Below are positions 33,401 to 42,900 of a stretch of DNA of 64,000 nt, piece after piece. The DNA lies in assembly GCA_019636475.1 (NCBI GenBank), contig JAHBXN010000008.1, forward strand, positions 1 to 64,000, written 5' to 3'. Every line of letters starts with the position of its first letter. Within the stretch, counting starts at the first letter, position 1. This DNA is from Phycisphaerae bacterium (GTDB lineage Bacteria; Planctomycetota; Phycisphaerae; UBA1845; UTPLA1). The notes below the pieces were generated by a model. The model ran no database searches. It was not told where the DNA came from and saw nothing but the letters and a program-made list of their open reading frames with translations. The translations under genes were made by a program, and so were the position numbers.

Positions 33401-35678
33401 AGCATGCTCCTTCGTTGGGACGGATGCAGTAGATATTCAGGACGCCGGGGCCGCCGCTGTTGTCAAATCCGTCGTCATGTCCGCCGACACGGATGATCAG
33501 ACAATCGCCGGCGCTGACGCCGTTAAGGTGGACGCGTGCAAGGTTGTCGTCAGGTGCGAAATCATCGTTGCAGGCGATCTCCCGATTTGTCAGGTCATTG
33601 CAGAGTGTGGGGTCGGGGCAGACGATGCCGTCGCTGAAGTCGTACACAGCGAGGAATGTGTCGTAGCTGCTGCCTGTGGTGGTGATTTTCAGATCACCGG
33701 TGCAGGGTACGACGAAGGCGTACCAGATGTCCTGCTCAATTGAACCGCAATCGGTCGGCTGGCCTCCCGGTGTGCGGGTGGCGCGCGCCGTGTTGAAGGT
33801 TTGGGTGAGCGGTGTGATGCTCGGCAGCGGGGCCGGATTGGTGCAGGCATCGTTGTGCAGACATGTCAGCGGCGATTCGCAGGGCTGACCCTCGAACCAG
33901 CGCGCAGGCGGGGTGCAATTGGCTTCAAATTCGATCGTGCAGGCACCGGTGACGGCGTTGCAGCAAGCGCCCTGGCCCTGCGGCACGCAGAAGACGCGAA
34001 GAATGCCCGGGCCGCCGTCGGGACTGCCGTCGGGCTTGCCGCCGACTCGAATCTTGATGCACTCTCCCACGACAACGGGGCGAACGATGATGGCGTAGTC
34101 TTCACCGGGGTCAAACGGGTTATCGTCGTTGCACTCCAGGAAGTCCGTATTCGAGGTGGGGCAGGGTGGGCAGGTCGAACTGCCGTTTCCGTAAAGTGCG
34201 ATCACGGTGTCAAATGAGCTGCCGATGGTGGTGACAACCAGTGTGCCGTCGCAGCCCGCTGAGTAGTTGAACCAGATATCGCGAGCAATCTGTCCACAGC
34301 CGGGAGGCGCCGGTGTGGCGGGATCGGTTGTGGCGTTCGCGGAGTTGAAAGGCTGCACTACGACACTTCCGCCTATCGGAAGGCTCTGCGCGCAGTTGTT
34401 GTTTACAGGGGGGCGGGTGCAGTCAATCGCGGGCGAGCAGACTTCGCCAAGTCGAAACGCGTGCGAATTGAGACTGTTGCACTGCGCCTGGGTGGCGAGA
34501 ATGCACTGATCCACGTTGAAGGCGTCGGTATAGCAGCAGGCGCCTTGATCGCAGCGCGGCACCAGAAAATCACAAAGCGTTCCGGGGTTGAATGATTCGT
34601 CGACCCCCGTGCACGCCACCGGGTCAATCACGCGATCGACATCAACGCATGCGCCGGTGAGCGTGTTGCAGCATGCGCCAATGTCGGTACTGACCTCAGC
34701 GCCGAAGAGTTGGAATGACAGCTCCTTGTATGCGCCGGGAGTGCCGCCGACGGAGCAACTGGCGGTTGCCGAATTGCCCTCGACCACGGTCCAGAACGGC
34801 AGATCAAAGGTCGCACCGCGATGACCGGGAAGGGTGCTGCCCGATGTTCGATTCGCGAAGCACCACGCAGATTGGGGCGGCGCCGGATACCGTGGCATGA
34901 CCGAGATCCAGTATGTCGTCTCGGCGGAGAGCACGAAATCGACCGGAATGTCAATCTGATGGACGATTCGGCAACCGGTGTTCACTTCGATCTGGTTCGT
35001 GAGCGACAGCTGTGGAACGAGCAAGCTATGTACCACCGTGCCGGTGAAGACGACATTGCCGCCGGAAAGCGCGGGTGCCCCAGATGGCTGATTCAGCGGA
35101 GAATTTGCATAAATCGTAACATAGACCCCCTGGGTCCAGTTCGCCTGTGGATTCGCCGTCGCTGATCCTGAGCCGAAGAAATCGAACGCAACGCGGACCG
35201 TAGTGATGCGATAATTGACGCCCGGATTCGAAACGGAATCCGGCAATCGAAAATCATCGGCTGCCGCGGCAATGAAACGCCAGAACGTCGTGGCGCCGTC
35301 GATCTGGAGGCTGGCTTGTGAAGACGGGTCGTTAAAATCATCAAGCGGGGCGCCGTTGTCGTACAGGGGGGTCGTGGGCGAACCGCCTCGAGGGTCGGCC
35401 ATCGATGGGAAGTGCCAGGCAGTCGCGGCATCAATGGCGTTCGTCGTCGGCGCATCGATCGCCGATTCGGCTGACGAGGTGCCTTTGGGGCCCGGCTGCT
35501 CGACCGACGATGCTTCGCCAGTCGCTTGCAGCGCCGGCTCGGAGTTGCCGGGCGGGGCCGGATCCGCAAGGACGACGGTGGCTGTGCGCTGCGTGAACAC
35601 TCCGACAGCCAGCGCGGCCAACATGAGCATGAGAACTGCATATTTCCGCGCGTCCGCGCACGGTTGCCCTTCGGCCAT
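30411..35678 (-). CDS. Giant secreted modular protein (tandem repeats, dockerin-like, FG-GAP propeller)
   Basis: A 1755-residue exported protein. A signal peptide occupies about 12-38. After an N-terminal beta-rich region, four tandem modules begin near residues 425, 609, 800 and 986 (spacing about 187); each has N-D-x-C, D-[IL]-W-[YF], G-S-S-F-D-T and C-x-x-I-R-V-G-G blocks and is separated by Cys-rich G-A-C-C spacers. A first dockerin-like pair follows near 1122-1180 (G-D-V-N-L-N-S-V-V-D, then D-G-R-D-I). Residues about 1276-1642 hold FG-GAP/integrin-like propeller repeats (F-G-x-S-V-x-x-x-G-x-x-x-x-V-G-A). A second dockerin-like pair closes the protein. No catalytic motif was seen; a surface adhesion or scaffold role is inferred. 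Confidence 0.85.
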   Translation of the reverse strand: MAEGQPCADARKYAVLMLMLAALAVGVFTQRTATVVLADPAPPGNSEPALQATGEASSVEQPGPKGTSSAESAIDAPTTNAIDAATAWHFPSMADPRGGSPTTPLYDNGAPLDDFNDPSSQASLQIDGATTFWRFIAAAADDFRLPDSVSNPGVNYRITTVRVAFDFFGSGSATANPQANWTQGVYVTIYANSPLNQPSGAPALSGGNVVFTGTVVHSLLVPQLSLTNQIEVNTGCRIVHQIDIPVDFVLSAETTYWISVMPRYPAPPQSAWCFANRTSGSTLPGHRGATFDLPFWTVVEGNSATASCSVGGTPGAYKELSFQLFGAEVSTDIGACCNTLTGACVDVDRVIDPVACTGVDESFNPGTLCDFLVPRCDQGACCYTDAFNVDQCILATQAQCNSLNSHAFRLGEVCSPAIDCTRPPVNNNCAQSLPIGGSVVVQPFNSANATTDPATPAPPGCGQIARDIWFNYSAGCDGTLVVTTIGSSFDTVIALYGNGSSTCPPCPTSNTDFLECNDDNPFDPGEDYAIIVRPVVVGECIKIRVGGKPDGSPDGGPGILRVFCVPQGQGACCNAVTGACTIEFEANCTPPARWFEGQPCESPLTCLHNDACTNPAPLPSITPLTQTFNTARATRTPGGQPTDCGSIEQDIWYAFVVPCTGDLKITTTGSSYDTFLAVYDFSDGIVCPDPTLCNDLTNREIACNDDFAPDDNLARVHLNGVSAGDCLIIRVGGHDDGFDNSGGPGVLNIYCIRPNEGACCSADGSTCNLVEDVDCLAPNTFRLGQICEIDTCPTTPENDLCLGAIALSGSPVSEAFETTLATTDPNAPITDCGAIVQDLWYQYVAPCTGTLIIDTLGSSFDTSIAVYGQNGVCPAECPLSSPDGDSSERVCSNDGVGIGSLSRVLVSATQGDCFLIRVGGNALSGDDSFGSGVLNIVCTTDTIGACCHADRTCDDTVLIDDCLAQGDQFFSGETCSEAICPSFPPNDECDGAITITDGQTPFDTTTASDSPAPIPPAPTCEQPTKDLWYRYVAPCTGVAHITVCGSVAFDTVIAVYDDCEACGDGQTLADCDNNGCGPNGASDLFLSVNEAQCYLIRIGGVAGASGTGVLSINCGPNTQCCPGDVNLNSVVDLIDVPIFVGILLDPIPPSDPAYCAANVNGDAAIDGRDIQTFIDVLLSGESCEILAQGACCNGPSCIETSQLACIASGGEYQGNLTECASGACSTLAFGACCLPNEVCTEFTLGTCTAQGGDFQGDGSVCTPATCTPPPPPVTCDFEFVAEVEATDPNFDAMGESASLSGSAFVAGARTRNSTSGSAFVFRDNGGVWTQESELTAFDATDGASFGKSVAIDGDRIIVGAPVAQASGTPVGAVYEFTRVGGVWIPGAKYLASTSQASQLFGQSVSLDGNTLFVGAMQDNTGATGAGAAYVFEYDGATWHETQKLTPSDPSPSALFGSSVVVRGDLAVVGARLARTGLVLHGAAYIYERVGGVWTFSQKLTASDQVNNSFFGWSVDISGETIVVGAYQTFSGGFQSGAAYVFERSGGTWQQSQKLAPATPVGGANFGSAVRMIGSSIAIGARGENAVYLFVRQDGSWQQRERITSPGAETGDRLGSSVDWNGTTLIAGAEFGEVSATNTGTVHIFDLACNGACCIGGSCSMLLAADCAAAGGTFQGVGVQCASQLCGQAPGCCVGDFTSNGQVDLGDVAPFVNAVLTPPDSGPAVCRADANIDGTVDGRDISAFMSAVLNVQSCPP

Positions 35679-36131
35679 GCGGATGACTCCTTCCGATCCT
35701 GGGTTCGATCAAGTACCAGCGGGGCTCGCGTCGGACGCAGCCTCGTGATGCCCCCATCCATACATACTGTGTCTCATGCCTCGCCCAACCGTCGCTCCCC
35801 GGTGAATTCGGCGTGCCCACTCTGTGCCGGCCAGTCGCAAGATTGATCCTCGGGACGACCGCTCGATGAATCCCCCTGGGTGCGGACGAAGGCTCGGTAA
35901 TTCCCCGCGCCGGCGAATCTTCGGTGAGGGTCCCGTCGACCTTTCGGCGGGCGCATTCGGCATGAGATATAAAGACTATACCCGCTCCGACCCCGCAATC
36001 CTAGCCTGCCGCAAACAGAAACGCCGTCACGCGGGCCGAATTTCCATCGCTCCATTATCGGCCTGCACCCAGTGTCCCTTGATTTCCTGCATCGTCTCGA
36101 TTTCCGAGGCCGTCGAAACTTCCACGCGCGC
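35679..36131. other. Intergenic region upstream of the giant protein gene
   Basis: About 450 bases between the mfd stop and the giant gene start, both on the minus strand. A TATAGT hexamer occurs near 35980 on the minus strand without a good -35. No small gene or terminator is convincing. Confidence 0.35.
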
Positions 36132-39100
36132 TCATTCCCGTCGTTTGCGCCGCTTCTTGTGGATCGGGGCGTCCGATGGATAAGCATTGGGCGTTGCACG
36201 AACCGGACCCGCGCCGCGCCTGGCGGCAGCTACCGGATCCGGGGTAGCGTTCGGAAGGCTGGTTACGTTTGAAGGAATCGGCCCTTCCCGGTCGGAATGG
36301 GTTGCCGAACGCGCCGGTTTGCGGGGGTGAGTCGTGTTCGGACCTGCCTTGGGGTCGATGGCGGTCGAGGCAGTTTCCGTCTGCTGACGGCGGAGCAGAT
36401 TCCGAAGCACCGCAATCAGCGTCTCACCGTGGAAATAGTGTTCTGGCAGACGCCAATGGAGCGTTTTTCCATCCGGAAAGCTGACTCGACCAGCGGCGCC
36501 TGTGAAATAGGGATCGAGTCTGCGGACCTCGCCCGAGAGTCTGAAAATCAAATCCGGCTCGCGCTTGATGATCGACTCGATGCCCGCTTCACTCGCGCGG
36601 ACCCGGATTTCGGCGAGCGCGATCAATGTGCTCACGGTCTGCGGGTACGGTCCGTAGGCGTCGCGCAGGTCGCGTTCAAGCTGGTCCACATCCTCGGGCG
36701 TGCGGCAGGCCGAGAATCGGCGATAACAGTCCATGCGCTGGCGGTCTGACGCGACGTAACCTCGTGGGATATACGCTTCCAGGTCCAGTTCGAGGTGAAC
36801 CGCAACGCGCTCATTCGGCGGCTCGCCGCGCATTTGCCTCACTTGTTTCTCCAGAAGCTGGCAATAAAGCTCATATCCCACCGCGGCGATGTTCCCGCTT
36901 TGCTCAGGTCCGAGGATGTTTCCGGCGCCGCGAATCTCCAGGTCGCGCATGGCGATCCGAAAGCCGGCGCCAAGATCGCTGAATTCTTCAATCGCCTTCA
37001 ACCGGCGGGCGGCAGTATCGGTGAGCGGTCGATTCGGACTGAGCAGGAGATAGCAATAGGCGCGGTGCTTGTAGCGACCGACACGGCCGCGAAGCTGATG
37101 CAGGTCCGCGAGGCCGAACATGTCGGCGCGATCGATGAACATGGTGTTCGCATTGGGAATATCAAGTCCCGCTTCAATTATCGTGGTGCTGACGAGAATG
37201 TCCGCCTCGTGACGAATGAATTTCATCATCACGGCCTCCAGTTCGTCACCATCCATTTGTCCATGTCCGACGATGATTCGTGCATCCGGCGCGAGCGTGG
37301 CGATACGTGCTGCGACGGCCTGGATGGATTGAACTCGATTATGCACGAAATAGACCTGCCCATCGCGATTCAGCTCGCGCGCGATGGCTTCCCGGATCAT
37401 TTCGTCATTCCAGTGTGTCACGCGCGTCGCGATCGATCGGCGATCCATCGGCGGGGTCGCCAGGCTGCTGATGTCGCGCAAGCCCACCATGGACATATGC
37501 AGCGTTCGTGGAATCGGCGTTGCCGAAAGTGTCAGGACATCGACAGTCGTGCGCAAACGCTTGAGGCGTTCCTTGTGTTCGACGCCGAAGCGTTGTTCTT
37601 CGTCAACGATGGCGAGCCCCAGGTCGGCGAATTGAACGTCTTTTGACAGGATCCGGTGTGTTCCGATGAGGACGTCCACCTGCCCCTTCCTGGCGGATTC
37701 AATGATGTTCCGCTGCTCCTTCGGAGATCGAAAGCGATTCAGGCATTCCACACGAAATGGATAGTCGGCAAATCGCTCGCAAAACGTGCGATGGTGCTGG
37801 TCGGCCAGAACGGTGGTCGGCACGAGCACGGCAACCTGCCTGCCGTACTCAACGACCTTGAAGGCGGCGCGCATCGCAAGTTCCGTCTTGCCGAATCCGA
37901 CATCACCGCAGAGCAGCCGGTCCATCGGCCGGCTGCGTCGCTGATCCTGTTTGATTTCACTCAACGCAGTGAGTTGATCCGGAGTTTCGGCGTAGAGGAA
38001 TGAGTCCTCGAACTCGCGCTGCCAATGCGTGTCGTCCGGGTAGGACACGCCGGGCTGCGATTGTCGCTCGGCCTGAATTCGCAGGAGATCGGATGCAAGA
38101 TCGTTTAGCGATTCCTCGACTTTCGCCTTTGTCGATTGCCAGCGTGTACCCCCGAGCTTCGACAACGTTGGGCGCATGCCCCGGGCGCCGATGTACTTCT
38201 GCACGAGGTCGATCTGCGTGACCGGAACATGGATCGTCGAGTCCTCGGCAAATCGCAGTGTGAGAAACTCCTCGCTCTTCTTCGAGTCGGCTTTGCGCAT
38301 CGTCTTCATGCCGACAAATTTCGCGATGCCATGGACGATGTGAACGACGTAGTCGCCCTCGTTCAGATCGAGAAACGACTCGATCGCGCGGCCGGCTGTC
38401 GCCTTGCGGATGCGCCGAACCTGCGAATAGCGTCTGAACAACTGATGGTGCGGAACCACCGCGACGCGTTTTCCGTATTCTCCTTCGCCGTGCCAGATGA
38501 ATCCCTCGTGAACAAGCCCGATTGCCGTCTCCATCCGGAGTGCGGTCGACGGATCGACATTCGCATCAGCGGTGACCTGCTCAATAAGTTCGCGGAGCCG
38601 CTGTTCCTCGCCCCGGTTGTCGCAATAAACGACCGTCGGCATTTCCTCCGCCAGCAGCAGCAATTGGCGCACGGCGTCGGTGGATTTGGACTCAAATTGC
38701 GGCAGGGGCTCGCAGGCGATTCGGGCTGTGTCCCCATCCGGTACTCCGGCAGTCGGAAAGCGGCTGAGTTGAAGCTGTCGCAGGGGCTGGAGTCCTCGGA
38801 GGATGGCTTCGAACGGGTAATGCCCGATGGGAGAACCGAGGCGGTCGAACACGGTCTTGGCGATTTCGGCAACCTCGAGCGGTTCATTGATGACGACGAG
38901 GCATTCGTTCGAGAAATAGCTCCACAGGCTCGTCGTTTCTTCGTGCATGGACGTCGAGAGGGCCGGCGATCGCGTAATCCGCGTCATCGGCAGCTCGCGG
39001 ATTGATCGTTGCGTTGCGGACTCGAATTGTCGGATGGATTCAATCTCGTCCCCGAAGAAATCAAGACGCACCGGATCGGCATCGGCCGAAATGAAGATGT

Positions 39101-39635
39101 CGAGAATGCCGCCGCGCAACGCGAAATCGCCCGGCTGTTCGACCTGGTCCAGTCGGACAAACCCGCGCTCCACGAGCCACTGCGCAATCGATTCGGGATC
39201 TCGCTGCTCGCCTTTGACGAGTGTCAGCGTATTCGCGTCGAGATTGCCTGGTGCGGGCACGGGTTGCATCAGCGCCTGAATCGGCGCGATGAGGATGGAT
39301 ATGGTTCCGTGGCGCAGCAGATCGCATAGCCGGGCACGTTCGACGCCAATTTCGCCCGCACCGCTTCCCTCGTTTGGCAGCGTCTCCCATGCGGGAAACA
39401 GCTCGATTCCGCGGCCGCCGGCGGCTTCCATGTCGTCCAGGGCGTGGTCGGCCTGTTCAGCGTGAGCGCACACGTAAAGCACGGGCGCGTTTCGCTGCGC
39501 GGCGATCAACGTAGCCAGGATGGGCGCGGAACTTCCCCACAACCCGTTTGCAGCCGCCGGGGTCTTCGATGAAGACAGATGGCTGTTTAGGGCTTTGAAT
39601 GCAGGATCGTGGACGATCAGATCGCCCCAATTCAC
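36132..39635 (-). CDS. mfd: Transcription-repair coupling factor
   Basis: Superfamily 2 translocase that removes stalled RNA polymerase and recruits UvrA. The UvrB-like N-terminal module (F-P-A-W-E-T-L-P), the RNA-polymerase-interacting CarD-like domain (G-D-Y-V-V-H-I-V-H-G-I-A-K-F), Walker A G-D-V-G-F-G-K-T-E, D-E-E-Q-R-F-G-V, the Q-L-R-G-R-V-G-R block and the C-terminal TRCF domain are all present. A basic tail ends the protein. I chose GTG 39635, giving 1167 residues, close to the E. coli length (about 1150). The frame is open to GTG 39827, but the extra 64 residues do not look like protein. Confidence 0.95.
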   Translation of the reverse strand: MNWGDLIVHDPAFKALNSHLSSSKTPAAANGLWGSSAPILATLIAAQRNAPVLYVCAHAEQADHALDDMEAAGGRGIELFPAWETLPNEGSGAGEIGVERARLCDLLRHGTISILIAPIQALMQPVPAPGNLDANTLTLVKGEQRDPESIAQWLVERGFVRLDQVEQPGDFALRGGILDIFISADADPVRLDFFGDEIESIRQFESATQRSIRELPMTRITRSPALSTSMHEETTSLWSYFSNECLVVINEPLEVAEIAKTVFDRLGSPIGHYPFEAILRGLQPLRQLQLSRFPTAGVPDGDTARIACEPLPQFESKSTDAVRQLLLLAEEMPTVVYCDNRGEEQRLRELIEQVTADANVDPSTALRMETAIGLVHEGFIWHGEGEYGKRVAVVPHHQLFRRYSQVRRIRKATAGRAIESFLDLNEGDYVVHIVHGIAKFVGMKTMRKADSKKSEEFLTLRFAEDSTIHVPVTQIDLVQKYIGARGMRPTLSKLGGTRWQSTKAKVEESLNDLASDLLRIQAERQSQPGVSYPDDTHWQREFEDSFLYAETPDQLTALSEIKQDQRRSRPMDRLLCGDVGFGKTELAMRAAFKVVEYGRQVAVLVPTTVLADQHHRTFCERFADYPFRVECLNRFRSPKEQRNIIESARKGQVDVLIGTHRILSKDVQFADLGLAIVDEEQRFGVEHKERLKRLRTTVDVLTLSATPIPRTLHMSMVGLRDISSLATPPMDRRSIATRVTHWNDEMIREAIARELNRDGQVYFVHNRVQSIQAVAARIATLAPDARIIVGHGQMDGDELEAVMMKFIRHEADILVSTTIIEAGLDIPNANTMFIDRADMFGLADLHQLRGRVGRYKHRAYCYLLLSPNRPLTDTAARRLKAIEEFSDLGAGFRIAMRDLEIRGAGNILGPEQSGNIAAVGYELYCQLLEKQVRQMRGEPPNERVAVHLELDLEAYIPRGYVASDRQRMDCYRRFSACRTPEDVDQLERDLRDAYGPYPQTVSTLIALAEIRVRASEAGIESIIKREPDLIFRLSGEVRRLDPYFTGAAGRVSFPDGKTLHWRLPEHYFHGETLIAVLRNLLRRQQTETASTAIDPKAGPNTTHPRKPARSATHSDREGPIPSNVTSLPNATPDPVAAARRGAGPVRATPNAYPSDAPIHKKRRKRRE

Positions 39636-39950
39636 ATCGCGGATTATCGGCGTTTGCCCGTGCGAAGACAACAAAAGTCGGACCGGTTGAGCGACCGTCC
39701 AGAAAAAATCAGCATGGCGGCAAGAAAAATCGCGCCAAAAGCGCCGACTTGAACATTGGAATACGCTATTATCGAGCAAGGCTCTGTTCGTCCTTCGGGC
39801 GAATCCAGGTCGAAGTGCGTCGGCCACGACGCATGATCAGGGTGTGGGTTGAGTGGGTCGCCGAGCAGCACAGCCGGCGAAAACACGCGTCTGTTGCAAC
39901 GGACCGGATGGTCCGGACATGGCGGCGGCGGACGCTCATCGGGAGACATC
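39636..39950. other. Divergent intergenic region with AT-rich patch
   Basis: Between mfd and the metzincin gene. The stretch 39700-39775 is clearly richer in A/T than its surroundings and includes TATTAT at 39767-39772. No -35 with normal spacing was found, but promoters for both genes probably lie here. Confidence 0.4.
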
Positions 39951-42900
39951 ATGGCGGTTTCAAGTCGGTCGTACGGCCGAGCATTCGGCGCGTTGTCGGT
40001 ATTTGCCATTGCGGTGGCCGGACTTGTGCTGGCGTTGCCCAAGCACGCAGAACCGGTTGCGCTGTCAGCACAATGCCAAGTCAACAGCACATTGGCTGCA
40101 TCGGATTCTTCATGGGAAAGGGAGCGGGCCGCCCATGTTGAGAAAATGGAAAGCATCATTTTCCCGCATCTGATCGATTCCTTGACGCCCGTGCAGCAGG
40201 ACCTGCTGATGACCCGCATTCGAGATCTTTACTATTCCGAACCGCCGGCCATGACGCCGGCCATGCTGTGTTTCGCTCCCGGAACGCCGGACGAGGTCGT
40301 CGAGGCTTTTGCGGCCGTTGATGAGTTTGAGGGGCGTTACAACCAGACCAACCGATGGTCAACGACGGCATCCGGATCGACCGGTTCCCAAGGCAATCCG
40401 ATCACGCTTACATACGGCTTTCCCGCGGATGGCGTGAACATTCCCGTCGTGTCCGGAGTCGGTTTCGCCGCCGGACCAAACCAACTCAATGCGTGGCTGA
40501 ATGGCCGGTACGGAAGTCAGGCGGTCTGGAAGCCGATCTTCGACTCCGTCTTCAATCGGTGGTCACAGCTATCCGGCGTCACCTATGTGTACGAACCCAA
40601 CGACGATGGCGTCGCCATGCATCAGAATCCCGGCGTCCTTGGCGTTCGCGCGGATGTGCGCATCGGAGCCAAGCAGTTTGTCTCAAGTTCGAGCGGCCTG
40701 CCTGACGGAAACGGCAACGTTCTGGCATACAACAACTTCCCGAACGACGGCGACATGGTCTTGGATGCGTTCGACACTTTCTATAACGATACATCGGGAA
40801 ACTCGCTCAAACTGCGAAACGTCGTCTCGCACGAGCACGGACACGGCACCGGCCAACTGCATGTGTGTCCGATCAATCAGTCCAAGCTGATGGAGCCGTT
40901 CATCTCGACCGCGTATGACGGACCTCGTCACGATGACGTTCGCAATATGCAGCGTCATTACGGTGATCCCTTCGAACCGGACAACAATCCCGCTCAGGCT
41001 ACCGATCTCGGAGACTTCACGATCGGCAACGGCTTGACGGTCGGAACGGTTCCGCTTCCGTCCATGCCGTTCGGTTCGTTGCTCAGCATTGACGCCAATA
41101 GTGAGCAGGACTACTTCTTCTTTGAGGTTAATGCCGCATGTTCCGTCACGGTGACCGTCACTCCGATCGGCACGACCTACGACGACAGCGATCAGGCCTG
41201 CCCGGGACAGAGCGGCTCCTGCTGCAGCGGAAACAACTTCGATTCGCTTTCGGTCGCCGATCTGAATGTCGATGTGATCGGGCAGAATGGTGTCACGGTT
41301 CTTGCAACCGGAAACTCATCGCCGATCGGACAGCCTGAGACATTGACGAATGTTCAGTTGACGTCGCCGGGCGGCTACTTCTTCCGCGTCTATGAAGGCA
41401 ACACACCCACGTCCACCCAGCTCTATCGCCTGAATTTTTCGATCAGCGCTCCGGTATTTCAACCGCCGTCGATCACGCTGCCCAATGGGGCGCCGACGCT
41501 GCTGATCGGAGGGGAGCCGAAGTCGTTCAATGTTCAAATCGATCCGGGCAACGACTCGGTGGTCGCCGGCTCGAGGTTGCTTTTCTATCGATATGACGGC
41601 GGTGCGTATCAGTCGGTTCCGCTGGGTTCGCTCGGCGGAAATCTCTACTCTGCCACGCTGCCCGCACCGACTTGCAGCGCGACCCCCCAGTTTTATCTTT
41701 CCGCGACTGGCGTCACCGCCGGACAGGTGACGAATCCGGCCGGCGGCGCTTCCGCTCCGTACACCGCGACGATCGGGCCGATTCCTCTGATTGACAACTT
41801 CGAGTCCGATCAAGGCTGGACCGCGGTGCTCGACGGCGGAGACGGGCTGTGGCAGCGCGGCGTGCCCGTGAATTGCAATCGAGGAGATCCACCGTCGGAT
41901 TTCGATGGCTCCGGCCAGTGCTACCTGACAGACAACGATCCCAACAACTGCAATTCCGACGTCGATGACGGATCCACCACGCTTACGTCGCCACCGTTCA
42001 GTATGGGCGAGGGTGATGTCATCTCCTATGCTTACTGGCTCAACGATTTCACCGGCGGTTTGCTCCAGGGCGGCGATTCGCTCCGAGTCGAGATCGCGAC
42101 GGACAGTGCCGGCACCAACTGGGCCACGGTCCGCAACTACACCACTGCGCTCAACGCATGGCGTACCGACACCATCACGGTCGGCGTCGATGTCAGCCCT
42201 TCGCAGACGATGCGGATCAGGTTCACCGCGAACGATATTGGCACGCAGAACGTGGTGGAGGCGGCGATTGATGCCTTCGTCGCCGACGGTCCGATTTGTG
42301 AAGATCCGATTGAAACGCCGGATGTGCCGACAGGCGTGACCGCTGAAGACGGCGCCGCCTGCACCGAAATCACGCTGGGTTGGAATGCTTCAGCCGGTGC
42401 CGTCGATTACCAGGTCTATCGAGGTACCGTCGATGACCCCAATTTGGCCACTCAGCTTGCATCAGGTGTGGTGGGCACGGGTTTTGTCGACTCCACTGCC
42501 CCGGTAGGCCAGATCCTGTATTACTGGGTCAAGGCGTGCAATACGTCGGGGTGTTCCGACTTCAGTGCGTCCGATACGGGATCGACGCTGTCGCCGCCGG
42601 GAGTTGTGTCAGGCCTCAACGCCACCAACGATACGATATGCGGCGCGATTGAAGTCACGTGGAACGCCATGATCGACGCGGATTCATATGTCGTTCGCCG
42701 CAATACGCTTGACGACTTTGACGGCGCGGACGTCATCGCCAACATCGCTGAAACAAGTTTCCGCGACGGGCAGACTGATCATCAACTGGACTACTACTAC
42801 TGGGTGACGGCATCGAACGGCTGCGGCGAAGGTGAGCCTGGCTCTGCAGCCGTCGGCAGCGCATCGCCGAAAGGTGATTTCAATTTCGACGGCTTCATCG

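Noticed and set aside
36795-37646. Plus-strand 283-codon frame antisense to mfd
   Set aside because: Shadow of the conserved helicase region of mfd.
38136-39005. Long plus-strand frame antisense to mfd (289 codons)
   Set aside because: High GC makes long antisense frames common; mfd motifs on the other strand are unambiguous.
39636-39827. Extra 64 N-terminal residues of Mfd
   Set aside because: The segment is AT-rich, not protein-like, and would make Mfd longer than relatives; it is more likely a promoter region.
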